Part shown: one piece after another, positions 12,461 through 21,932 of the stretch
Numbering within the stretch: position 1 is the stretch's first letter
Layout: each line of letters starts with the position of its first letter
Origin: Bubalus kerabau
Taxonomy: Eukaryota > Chordata > Mammalia > Artiodactyla > Bovidae
Direction of reading: 5' to 3'
DNA: 64,000 nucleotides
Assembly: GCF_029407905.1 (NCBI RefSeq)
Contig: NW_026577882.1
Location: forward strand, 186,001 to 250,000
Notes under the pieces: generated by a model
What the model saw: the letters and a program-made list of their open reading frames with translations, nothing else
Database searches by the model: none
What the model was told of the DNA's origin: nothing
Position numbers and translations under genes: made by a program

Positions 12461-13010
12461 CCATTTCGTCCGCTCCTGGGTCCCCAAGGATCGCCATCCC
12501 GTGGGTGCAGTGGAGGGCTGCGGACCACAGGTAAGGGAACTGGGACTGCGTGGAGCAGGGAACCAAGTATTCCGCCGTCTGTTGGCACATTCTCGGAGCT
12601 CCCCAACCTGGCGGTCGCAGAAAGGCCTTGCATTTGGGATCAAGGCCTTTACTGCTCCACCCCTCTGCTGAAAAATCTCAGAGTCTGCGCTGTTCTTCCA
12701 AGCAGCCTAGTGTCTGCTGGAAGTCCAAGGGACAGAACACTGAACTCTGGCCGGCTGGCCCAGCCCTGCTTCTGGCACTTTGTAAGCCAGCGGGCCCTTG
12801 AGCACCTGCTGGGATGGGAAAGGGAAGGGTCCACGGATTGCACCCTAGAAACTTAGTAGGGTGCATGGATTTCAAACCCTGGTGGCCGCCCAGGCAGCAA
12901 AGAAGGGGGGAGGGCACCTTGCTGCCCTTTCATGGCAGAATCTGTGGTTGTCCAGCTGTGTGGGCCTTTTCATGAGGACCCTGTGCAATAAAAGTTTGGT
13001 GTTTTGGAAC
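12461..13010 (+). other. Transcription-unit-like segment, copy 1
   Basis: Downstream of the GC boxes there is a good splice-donor match (CACAG|GTAAGG, boundary 12530/12531) and a polyadenylation signal AATAAA at 12987-12992 followed by a G/T-rich stretch. A short frame from 12550 begins MEQGTKYS and is open for about 83 codons here, but in copy 2 it is shorter and in copy 3 it runs on through a deletion, so I see no sign of coding selection. It may be a retained piece of a gene or a non-coding transcription unit amplified as a satellite; its source gene is not recognised. Confidence 0.4.
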
Positions 13011-14553
13011 TGAATAATTAAAACGTGTAAAAGCTTTAAATTATGTGGTGGTGTAATTAAAAAACAAAACAAAACAAAACCAAGCTCCAAGTGTTTTGCA
13101 AATGGAGGTTTAAATATTGAAGGACTGTATTCCTTGCACTGTGGCATTCTATCAAGAAGTGTGCAGGATTTTTTTTTTTTTTAAGAAAAGTGTTCGAAGT
13201 GAGGGAAACAGGAAACCCAGAGGTGCCCCTGTATTTTGGGGAAGGCCTTAGGAGGTCACTTGGAAATGCTGCTGGCTGTGCGGGAGGGCGGCAGATGGGC
13301 TGTGCAGGCTTGTCCTTTGCATGGATGTTCTTGTGTGTGGATACCCAGCTCAGAGGCATCTCCTGATGTGTAAGAATTTCGCAGACAAACCTTGAGCTAA
13401 GCAATGCATTTTTTTCCTAAGAAAATGTTTGTCTTAAGCGATGTAAATATCCTATGTATTTCCGCTAGACTCTGGCTTCAGGTCGGTTCCCCCAAAAGGC
13501 TCAGAAGCGATTTGAACAAAACAGCATATTTTCCTCCTAGCTTGTTCTCCTTATCTATGTTAAGGAAATGATATATTTGCCTGCAATACTGCCTTTCTTC
13601 AAGATTCATGTCAATCAAGTTTTGGCCCGGGATGACTCACCTGCTGCCAATATTATCTCAATGCATGTCGTGGGGGAAGGGCCTGGTGCCATTCCCTGAA
13701 ACAGTTCCTTTCTTTCCTTAGCTGACTGCTAGTGCCTGTAGAATATCTGGCTAAAGACCAGCAGGGGGTACTCTTACTACCCCCCCCACCCCGCCTCAAG
13801 TCTAAGTCAGCAGCTTTCTCTATCTCTTTAATACTTTAATAACACTTGATGACACAAAAGCTCTGAGCGATCAAATCATATCAAATCTTCATTTCAGATT
13901 GAAGATGCATTCCATGGTATTGCCATCTTAAGTCTTTCCATCGTTATGGAATATCTGTCCATGTATTCAGGATAGTTTTCAGCCAGGGTGTATAATTTCC
14001 AGTGTGCCAGTCTTGTCATCCTCGTTACATCCATGGCAAAGTGTTTTATTCATGTTGATATTATTGAAAGGGAATTTTTTAAAATTCCTTTTCAGATTAT
14101 TATCTGCTAATGTATACAGATAAAACTGTGTAATCATTCATTTTTATCAGTTTGGACAGCTTGATAGTTGTCTTTAATTTCTTTACTTTCTGACACTTTA
14201 AGATTATCCTGGGACACATATGTAATGCCTCACCCCTAAATTCAGACATGTGTTCAAAGAACTTCTGTCCTTTTATTTATTTATTTATTTTTTCTTTAAC
14301 ATTGAAATCGTTTTGACTATGCTGGGTGTTTGTTGCTAGATGGAAGTAGCTAGGACCTCTGGACTGCAGTCTCTCATCTCTTGCTGACCTCTTGTTGACC
14401 TCTGCAGATTCCTGGTAGGTGGGAGCTTGTTAGTTCCTTGTTCCTTATCAGAACCTCCTGTGGTAAGTGTTTTTCTCTTCTCTGTTGCCTGGTAAGGGTG
14501 GGTGGTCATGGGCATCCCAAAGTTGGCTAGAAGTCAATTATTTAGGCAGGCTT

Positions 14554-14565
14554 GTGCATAGATAT
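14554..14565. other. Target-site duplication, left copy (BovA2, copy 1)
   Basis: GTGCATAGATAT precedes the SINE and recurs exactly at 14839-14850. Confidence 0.85.
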
Positions 14566-14838
14566 GGGAGAAGGCAATGGCACCCCACTCCTGGAAAATC
14601 CCAAGGACGGAGGAGCCTGGTAGGCTGCAGTCCATGGGGTGGCTAAGAGTCGGACACCACTGAGCGACTTCATTTTCACTTTTCACTTTCATGCATAGGA
14701 GGAGGAAATGGCAACCCACTCCAGTGTTCTTGCCTAGAGAACCCCAGGGACTGCGGGGCCTGGTGGGCTGCCATCTATGGCGTGGCACAGGGTCGGCCTC
14801 AACTGAACCACTTAGCAGCTGCAGCAGCAGCAGCAGCA
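14566..14838 (+). mobile_element. BovA2 SINE, copy 1
   Basis: A dimeric ruminant SINE: GGGAGAAGGCAATGGCACCC start, TAGGCTGCAGTCCATGGGG, a second monomer from GGAGGAAATGGCAACCCAC, and a (CAG)n tail. It is flanked by a 12-bp target duplication. The same insertion, at the same site, occurs in the next unit at 19034, so it predates the tandem duplication. Confidence 0.92.
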
Positions 14839-14850
14839 GTGCATAGATAT
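14839..14850. other. Target-site duplication, right copy (BovA2, copy 1)
   Basis: GTGCATAGATAT directly after the CAG tail, an exact match to 14554-14565. Confidence 0.85.
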
Positions 14851-15556
14851 CAAAGGGGATGAGAACAGTCAGGTAGGATCACATATGTCACCGTGAAACA
14901 ATACTTCTCCTCTTAGCCAAAGCTAACAAAAGATTTCTGTTCTAGGTCAACCTAGAAGAGATCACTTAAGAGGTAAAGAAACTTAAACTCCATTAGCAAA
15001 GGCAGTTCAACATCTCAAGAAAACTTGTGCTAGGCACAAAACTATTTTCTGGGGGCCTACTTTCCCTACAACCTCCTTATCCCATTCTGTACCCATTCCT
15101 TTGCTTCTCCCGTCCTGAAAATGCCACCTCTAAGACAGAACTACTTCGTTTTCCTTCTTAAAGTGTGATTGCATTCCATACATTCTTGTAATAACAAGTC
15201 ATACATTTCCCTTCAGCAACCAAGAACTGACTCTTATATTGGCATTTGATAGATTGGTGAGCATACCTATCAGTGATAATAGCGCCCACCCCGCTTCCTG
15301 CAAGAACAGAACAAAACAAAACAAAACAAAAAAATTGCTTTCTTACATTTAATATGTTCGGATGGTGCCAGTCACTATTCATGCAGAGTCAAAAATCTCT
15401 TTTGTTTCTGTGTAAAAGGGAGGTCCTTTCAAGTCGTGAATGTTTAAGAAGTTTCATTTATTTGGAAGTGACCTAGCTATTCAATACACTGTCGTCACTT
15501 AGTTTAGCACCAGGATAGAAACTCAGGTAACCAAAACAGCTGGAGGAACGATTGTA

Positions 15557-15738
15557 AGTTCAGTTCAGTTCAGTTGCTCAGTCGAGTCTGACTCTTTGTG
15601 ACCCCGTGGCCTGCAGGACGCCAGGCTTCCGTGTCCATCACCAACTCCAGGGGCTTGCTCAAACTCATGTCCATCGAGTCAGTGATGCCATCCAACCATC
15701 TTATCCTCTGTCATCCCCTTCTCCTCTGCCTTCAATCA
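15557..15738 (-). mobile_element. Bov-B LINE 3'-end fragment, copy 1
   Basis: AGTTCAGTTCAGTTCAGTTG followed by GCTCAGTCGAGTCTGACTC and CATCGAGTCAGTGATGCCATCCA is the reverse complement of the Bov-B 3' end. The fragment is about 180 bp, 5'-truncated and non-coding. Clear target duplications were not found. It is present at the equivalent site in copy 2. Confidence 0.82.
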
Positions 15739-16537
15739 AGACTATGAGAGGCGGATATTTTAGAGTATAATTATTGTTAAGAGTTTATCTAAAAGCTCAT
15801 ATCACATTTACATTTTTTACATTGGTTGTTGCTGTTTCCAGGTACTTTCTTGCTGACAAGCTTGTGACACATATAACAATAGAGCAATTTTTACCTCAAA
15901 AGAAACCTAGGCACTATGAACATGTTGTGCTTAATGTTGTTGACTCTTAGACATGTCTATAGTGGAGGAGCAAAACCAAAAATACTAGATATTTAATATT
16001 GACTAGTTCCCAGTTCACGGGACTCTGACATTCATTTAGGTCAATGTTTTCTTGTATTTCCAGCAGTTTGATTTGGAAGGGCTGCCTTGTCTTGAGACCA
16101 TTGAAATCAGAACTCAGAACTTGAGCAATATTATCAAAAAACACAAGGCTCACACTGACACATACCTTAATCCAGACAGACAGACAAGACATCTTCCAGG
16201 TTTCCGCCTGAGATTTAAAATATTTCTTTGAGCCGTTTTCCTGGGGAGTGGGGGGGGAGTGGGGGTGGCAGCGAGGCAGGCTTGGGTAACAAGCTAATTG
16301 TTGGTCATTGCATATGCAAAGAACCAGCTTTCCGGGTTCCAAGGAAAAAAGTTTCCTTGGTACCCAATTTTGTTTGGATCTATAGACTCTCATGGCCCTC
16401 CTAGGTCAGGACATCTTTCCTTTCTGTAGTCCTCGTTTTATCCCTAAATCATAGACAGCTTGGATTGTCTCTGTGGGGTGGATGTATTGTCCGTGTGTTT
16501 GACCTGGCGGCAGTAGCGAGGTCCGAGAGCCTCTCCT

Positions 16538-16950
16538 GGAACCGGGCGTGGGGACGGGGCTCACCAGGAGCCCCTGGTGGAAGTGGGCAACGCCCCGGGA
16601 GCGCGCCAGGGGCGGGGCGATCCCGGGCGGCGCGGGTCGGGGTTCTGGTCGGGAGGGGGTGGGGGGCGGTAACAGTTGTGCTCTCGGGGGTCCCCACTGC
16701 AGCTGGAAACGCGCTGGGAGTGCGGCAGGGGCGGGGTGAACCCGGGTGGCGCGGGGCGGGGTTCGGCTCCTGGCGGGGGTGGGGGAGGGCTTCCCAGTTG
16801 TGCTCTTGGTGGTGGCCACTGCGGCTGGAAACGCGCCGGGAGCGCACCCGGGGCGGGGTAAACCTGGGCTGCGCGGGTCGAGATTTAGATGGCTGTGGAT
16901 GGGGGTTCGGTCCCAGTTGTGCTCTCGGGGGTCGCCACTGCGGCTAGGAA
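16538..16950 (+). repeat. GC-box minisatellite, copy 2
   Basis: CAGTTGTGCTC occurs at about 16674, 16795 and 16913 (periods 121 and 118) with further partial units before 16674. Units carry GGGGCGGGG boxes and dense CpG. There are more units than in copy 1, as expected for an unstable minisatellite. Confidence 0.75.
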
Positions 16951-19021
16951 CGCCCATTTCCTATGCTCCTGTGTCCCCAAGGATCCACATCTAGTGGGTG
17001 CAGCGGAGGGCTGCGGGCCACAGGTCAGGGAACTGGGACTGCTTGGAGCAGGGAACCAAGTATTCCGCCCTCTGTTGGCACATTCTCGGAGCTCCCCAAC
17101 CTGGCGGTCGCAGAAAGGCCTCGCCCTTGGTGTCAAGGCCTTTACCGCTCCACCCCTTTGCTGAAAAATCTCAGTCTGCACGGTTTTCCCAAGCAGCCTA
17201 GTGTCCCCTGGAAGTCCAAGGGACAGAACACTGAACTCTGGCCGGCTGGCCCAGCCCTGCTTCTGGCACTTTGTAAGCCAGCGGGCCCTTGAGCACCTGC
17301 TGGGATGGGAAAGGGAAGGGTCCACGGATTGCACCCTAGAAACTTAGTAGGGTGCATGGATTTCAAACCCTGGTGGCCGCCCAGGCAGCAAAGAAGGGGG
17401 GAGGGCACCTTGCTGCCCTTTCATGGCAGAATCTGTGGCTGTCCTGATGCGTGGGCCTTTTCATGGGGACCTTGTGCAATAAAAGTTTGGTGTTTTGGTA
17501 CTGAATAATTAGAAATTGTAAAAAGTTTAAATTATGCGGTGGTGTAATTAAAAAACAAAACAAAACCAAGCCCCAAGTGTTTGGCACAGGGAGGTTTAAG
17601 TATTGAAGGCCTGTTTTCCTTGCACTGTGGCATTCTATCAAGAAGTGTGCAGGATTTTTTTTTTTTTTAAGAAAAGTGTTCGAAGTGAGGGAAACAGGAA
17701 ACCCAGAGGTGCCCCTGTATTTTGGGGAAGGCCTTAGGAGGTCACTTGGAAATGCTGCTGGCTGTGGGGGAGGGGGGCAGATGGGCTGTGCAGGCTTGTC
17801 CTTTGCACTCATGTTCTTGTGTGTAGAAACCCAGCTCGGAGCCATCTCCTGATGTGTAAGAATTTCGCAGACAAACCTTGAGCTAAGCAATGCATTTGTT
17901 CCTGAGGAAATGTTTGTCTTAAGCGATGTAAATATCCTATGTATATCTGCTGGACTCTGGCTTCAGGTCGGTTCCCCCAATAGGCTCAGAAGCGACTTGA
18001 ACAAAACAGTAAGTTTTCCTCGTACCTTGTTCTCCTAATCTATGTTAAGGAAATGATATATTTGCCTGGAATACTGCCTTTCTTCAAGATTCATGTCAAT
18101 CAGTTTTTGGCCCAGGATGACTCACCTGCTGCCAATGTGACCTCAAGGCATGTCGTGGGGGAGGGGCCTGGTGCCATTCCCTGAGACAGTGCCTTTCTTT
18201 CCTTAGCTGACTGCTAGTGCCTGTAGAATATCTGGCTAGAGACCAGCAGGGCGTACACCCCGCCTCAAGTCTAAGTCAGCAGCTTTCTCTATCTCATTTA
18301 TACTTTAATAACAATTGATGACACAAAAGCTCTGAGCGATCAAATCATATCAAATCTTCATTTCAGATTGAAGATGCATTCCATGGTATTGCCATCTTAA
18401 GTCTTTCCATTGTTATGGAATACCTGTCCATGTATTCAGGATAGTTTTCAGCCAGGGTGTATAAGTTCCAGTGTGCCAGTCTTGTCATCCTCGTTACATC
18501 CATGGCAAAGTGTTGTATTCATGTTGACATTATTGAAAGGGAATTTTTTTTTAATTCCTTTTCAGATTATTATCTGGTAATATATACAGAAAAATCTGTG
18601 TAATCTTTCGTTTTTATCAGTTTGGACAGCTTGATAGTTGTCTTTAATTTCTTTCCTTTCTCATACTTTAAGATTTTCCGGGCACCGTACATGTACTGCC
18701 TCACCCCTAATCTCAGTCATGTGTTCAAAGAACTTCTGTCCTTTATTTGTTTACTTATTTTTTGCAACATTGAATTCGTTTTGACTATGCTGGGTCTCTG
18801 CTGCAAGATGGAAGTTGCTAGGACCTCTGGACTGCAGTCTTCCGTCTCTTACTGACCTCTTGTTGACCTCTGCAGAATCCTGGTTGGCGGGAGCTTGTTA
18901 GTTCCTCGTTCCTTACCAGGACCTCCTGTGGTAAGTGTTTTTCTCTTCTCTGTTGCCTTGTAAGGGTGGATGGTCATTGGCATCCCAAAGCTAGCTAGAA
19001 GTCAATTATTTAGGCAGGCTT

Positions 19022-19033
19022 GTGCATAGATAT
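19022..19033. other. Target-site duplication, left copy (BovA2, copy 2)
   Basis: GTGCATAGATAT; the right copy at 19329-19340 reads GTGCATCGATAT, one mismatch. Confidence 0.8.
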
Positions 19034-19328
19034 GGGAGAAGGCAATGTCACCCCACTCCAGTACTCTTGCGTGGAAAATCCCATGGATGAAGAAGCCTGG
19101 TAGGCTGCAGTCCATGGGGTCGCTAAGAGTCGGACACCACTGAGCGACTTCACGTTCACTTTTCACTTTCATGCATGGGAGGAGGAAATGGCAACCCATT
19201 CCAGTGTTCTTGCCTAGAGAACCCCAGGGACTGCGGGGCCTCGTGGGCTGCCGTCTATGGGGTCACACAGAGTCGGACAAGACTGAAACGACTTAGCAGC
19301 AGCAGCGGCGGCAGCAGCAGCAGAAGCA
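19034..19328 (+). mobile_element. BovA2 SINE, copy 2
   Basis: Orthologous in position to the SINE at 14566, with the same target site. It keeps the segment CCAGTACTCTTGCGTGGAAAA, part of which is deleted in copy 1, so it is about 20 bp longer. The tail is an interrupted (CAG)n run. Confidence 0.92.
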
Positions 19329-20007
19329 GTGCATCGATATCAAAAGGGCTGCAAACAGTCAGGAAGGATCACATATGTCACCGTGAAACACTACTTCTCC
19401 ACTTAGCCAAAGCTAACAAAAGATTTCTGTTCTAGGTCAACCTAGAAGAGATCACTTAAGAGGTAAAGAAACTTAAACTCCATTAGCAAAGGCAGTTCGA
19501 CATCTCAAGAAAACTTGTGCTGGGCACAGAACTCTTTTCTGGGGGTCCACTTTCCCTACAACCTCCTTATCCCATTCTGTACCCATTCCTTTGCTTCTCC
19601 CATCCTGAAACGGCCACCTGTAAGACAGAACTACTTTGTTTTCCTTCCTCAAGTGTCATTGCATTCCACATACTTTCTTGTAATAACAAGTCATACATTT
19701 CCCTTCAGCAACCAAGAACTGACTTTTATATTGGCATTCGCTATAGCCCGCCCCCCTCCCCCCACCCCCAAGAACAGAACAAAACAAAATAAAACAATTG
19801 CTTTCGTACATTTAACATGTCAGGATGGTGCCAGACACTATTCATGGAGAGTCAAAAATCTCTTTTGTTTCTGTGTAAAAGGGAGGTCCTTTCAAGTCGT
19901 GAATGTTTCAGAACTTTCATTTATTTGGAAATGACCTAGCTATTCAATACACTGTCGTCACAAGGATAGAAACTAGGGTAACCAAAACACCTGGAGAAAC
20001 GTTTGTT

Positions 20008-20190
20008 AGTTCAGTTCAGTTCAGTTGCTCAGTCGTGTCTGACTCTTTGGGACCCCGTGGCCTGAAGGACACCAGGCTTCCGTGTCCGTCACCAGCTCCA
20101 GGGGCTTGCTCAAACTCATGTCCATCGAGTCAGTGATGCCATCCAACCATCTTATCCTCTGTCATCCCCTTCTCCTCTGCCTTCAATCAA
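20008..20190 (-). mobile_element. Bov-B LINE 3'-end fragment, copy 2
   Basis: Same fragment, orientation and breakpoints as at 15557-15738, so it too predates the duplication of the 4.45-kb unit. Confidence 0.82.
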
Positions 20191-20898
20191 GACTATGAGA
20201 GGCAGATATTTTAGAGTATAATTATTGTAAAGAGTTTGTCTAAAAGCTCATATCACATTTACATTTTTTACTTTTGTTGTTGTCGTTTCCAGGTAGTTTC
20301 TTGCTGACAAGCTTGTGACAGATATAACAATAGAGCAATTTTTACCTCAAAAGAAACCTAGGCACTATGAACATGTTGTGCTTAATGTTGTTGACTCTTA
20401 GACATGTCTATAATGGAGGAGCAAAACCAAAAATACTAGATATTTAATATTGACCAGTTCCCAGTTCACGGGACTCTGACATTCATTTAGTTCAATGTTT
20501 TCTTGTATTTCCAGCAGTTTGATTTGGAAGGGCTGCCTTGTCTTGAGACCATTGAAATCAGAACACAGAACTTGAGCAATATTATCAAAAAACACAGGGC
20601 TCACACTGACACATACCTTAATCCAAACAGACAGACAAGACATCTTCCAGGTTTCCGCCTGAGATTTAAAATATTTCTTTGAGCCAGTCTTCTGGGGAGT
20701 GGGGGGATGGGGGTGGCAGTGAGGCAGGCTTGAGTAACAAGCTAATTGTTGGTCATTGCATATGCAAAGAACCAGCTTTCCGGGTTCCAAGGAAAAAAGT
20801 TTCCTTGGTAACCAACTTTGTCTTGTTTTATAGAATATCATGGCCCTCCTAGGTCAGGTCATCTTGCCTTTCTGTAGTCCTCGTTTTATCCCTAAATC

Positions 20899-21932
20899 AT
20901 AGACAGCTTGGATTGTCTCTGTGGGGTGTATGTATTGTCCTCATGTTTGACCTGGCGGCAGCAGCGAGGTCCGAGAGCCTCTCCTGGAACCGGGCGTGGG
21001 GACGGGGCTCACCGAGAGCCACTGGTGAAGGTGGGCAGCGCCCCTGGAGCGCGGCAGGGGCGGGGCGAACCCGGGCAGCGCAGGGCGGGTGTAGGCTCCT
21101 GGCGGGGGTAGGGGAGGGCTTCCCAGTTGTGCTCTCGGAGATGGCCACTGCAGCTGGAAACGCGCCGGGAGCGCAGCCAGGGTGGGGTAAACCTGGGCTG
21201 CACAGGTCGAGATTCCGCTCGCTGTGGGTGGGGGGTCGGTCCCTGTTGTGCTCCCGGGGGTCGCCAATATGGCTGGGAACCCGCCGGGAGCCCGGCAGGG
21301 CCGGGGCAAAACCTGGCGGCGCGGGGCGGGGTGGGGGTCCGTTCGCAGTGGGGGTCGGCTCCTGGCGGGGGTAGGGGAGGGCTTTCCAGATGTGCTGTTG
21401 GGGGTCGCCATTGCAGCTGGGAATGCCCATTTCGTGAACTCCTGGATCCCCAATGATCGGCATCCATTGGCCACAGCGGAGGGGTGCGGAACACAGGTAA
21501 GGGAACGGGGACTGCGTGGAGCAGGGAACCATGTATTCCGCCGTGTGTTGGCACAGTCTCAGAGCTCCCCAACCTGGCGGTCGCAGAAAGGCCTCGTCTT
21601 TGGGGTCAAGGCCTTTACCGCTCCACCCCTCTGCTGAAAAACCTCAGAGTCTGCGCGGTTTTCCCAAGCAGCCTAGTGTCTGCTGGAAGTCCAAGGGACA
21701 GAACCCTGAATTCTGGCCGGCTGGCCCAGCCCTGCTTCTGGCACTTTGTAGGCCAGCGGGCCCTGGAGCACCTGCTAGGATGGGAAAGGGAAGGGTACGC
21801 GAATTGCACCCTGGTGGCCGCCGAGGCAGCAAAGAAGGGGGGAGGGCACCTTACTGCCCTTTAATGGCAGACAGAATCTGTGGCTGTCCTGCTGCGTGGG
21901 CCTTTACATGGGGACCTTGTGCAATAAAGGTT
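20899..21932 (+). repeat. Third tandem family, copy 3, 3'-truncated
   Basis: Starts as copy 2 does and holds a GC minisatellite (about 20990-21430) and an intact splice-donor-like CACAGGTAAGG (GT at 21497). An internal deletion relative to copies 1 and 2 removes about 40 bp near 21805, between two short CCCT repeats. The copy stops just after AATAAA (21923-21928) with GGTTTA, and satellite I begins at once (CCGGTGACCTTAGGG). Confidence 0.8.
20990..21430 (+). repeat. GC-box minisatellite, copy 3
   Basis: Unit starts lie near 21123, 21240 and 21389, with irregular spacing of 117 to about 149 bp. GGGGCGGGG boxes are present. One unit has the variant CGGCAGGGCCGGGGC, and an extra piece with GGGTCCGTTCGCAGTGGGGG lengthens the third unit. 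Confidence 0.7.

Larger units (their letters stand above)
12259..16450 (+). repeat. Third tandem family (~4.45-kb unit), copy 1, 5'-truncated
   Basis: Copy 1 aligns with copy 2 throughout: GC-rich start, a segment with GGAACTGGGACTGC (about 12537 and 17030, offset 4493), a polyadenylation signal, 1.5 kb of AT-rich unrecognised sequence (about 13000-14550), BovA2, an unrecognised stretch, and a Bov-B fragment. The last 600 bp (about 15850-16450) contain no element I recognise. Copy 1 lacks the first roughly 300 bp of the unit present in copy 2. The unit is of the same order as the bovine 1.709 satellite (about 3.8 kb, with dispersed repeats inside), but I cannot confirm that identity. Confidence 0.8.
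16451..20898 (+). repeat. Third tandem family, copy 2 (complete unit, ~4.45 kb)
   Basis: This is the only complete unit, running from ATAGACAGCTTGGATTGTCTC (16451) to the next occurrence (20899). The order is lead-in, GC minisatellite, transcription-unit-like segment (the splice donor is weakened to CAGGTCAGG at 17024), AATAAA (17478-17483), AT-rich unrecognised sequence (about 17500-19020), BovA2, unrecognised sequence (about 19341-20007), Bov-B fragment, and a tail. It differs from copy 1 mostly by point changes and small indels in homopolymers. One difference is that the run of C's before CCCGCCTCAAG at about 13780 in copy 1 is missing. Confidence 0.8.

Noticed and set aside
12471..12801. 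Possible protein-coding exon beginning MEQGTKYS
   Set aside because: The frame changes length among three copies through indels, and no family is recognised; kept only as a transcription-unit-like segment.
14273..14292. (TTTA)n run as a poly(A)-derived retroposon end
   Set aside because: No retroposon body or target duplication lies beside it; it is treated as a simple repeat.
16449..16957. Overlapping open frames on both strands of the GC-rich minisatellite
   Set aside because: Pro/Arg/Gly-rich readings arise from GC-rich tandem DNA in all frames; they differ between the three copies.
20397..20841. Minus-strand frame of 147 codons, with a similar one at 15947-16393
   Set aside because: It is kept because the 4.45-kb units are duplicates. 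The C-terminal part is alike but the N-terminus differs, and no start context, domain or splicing signal supports a gene.
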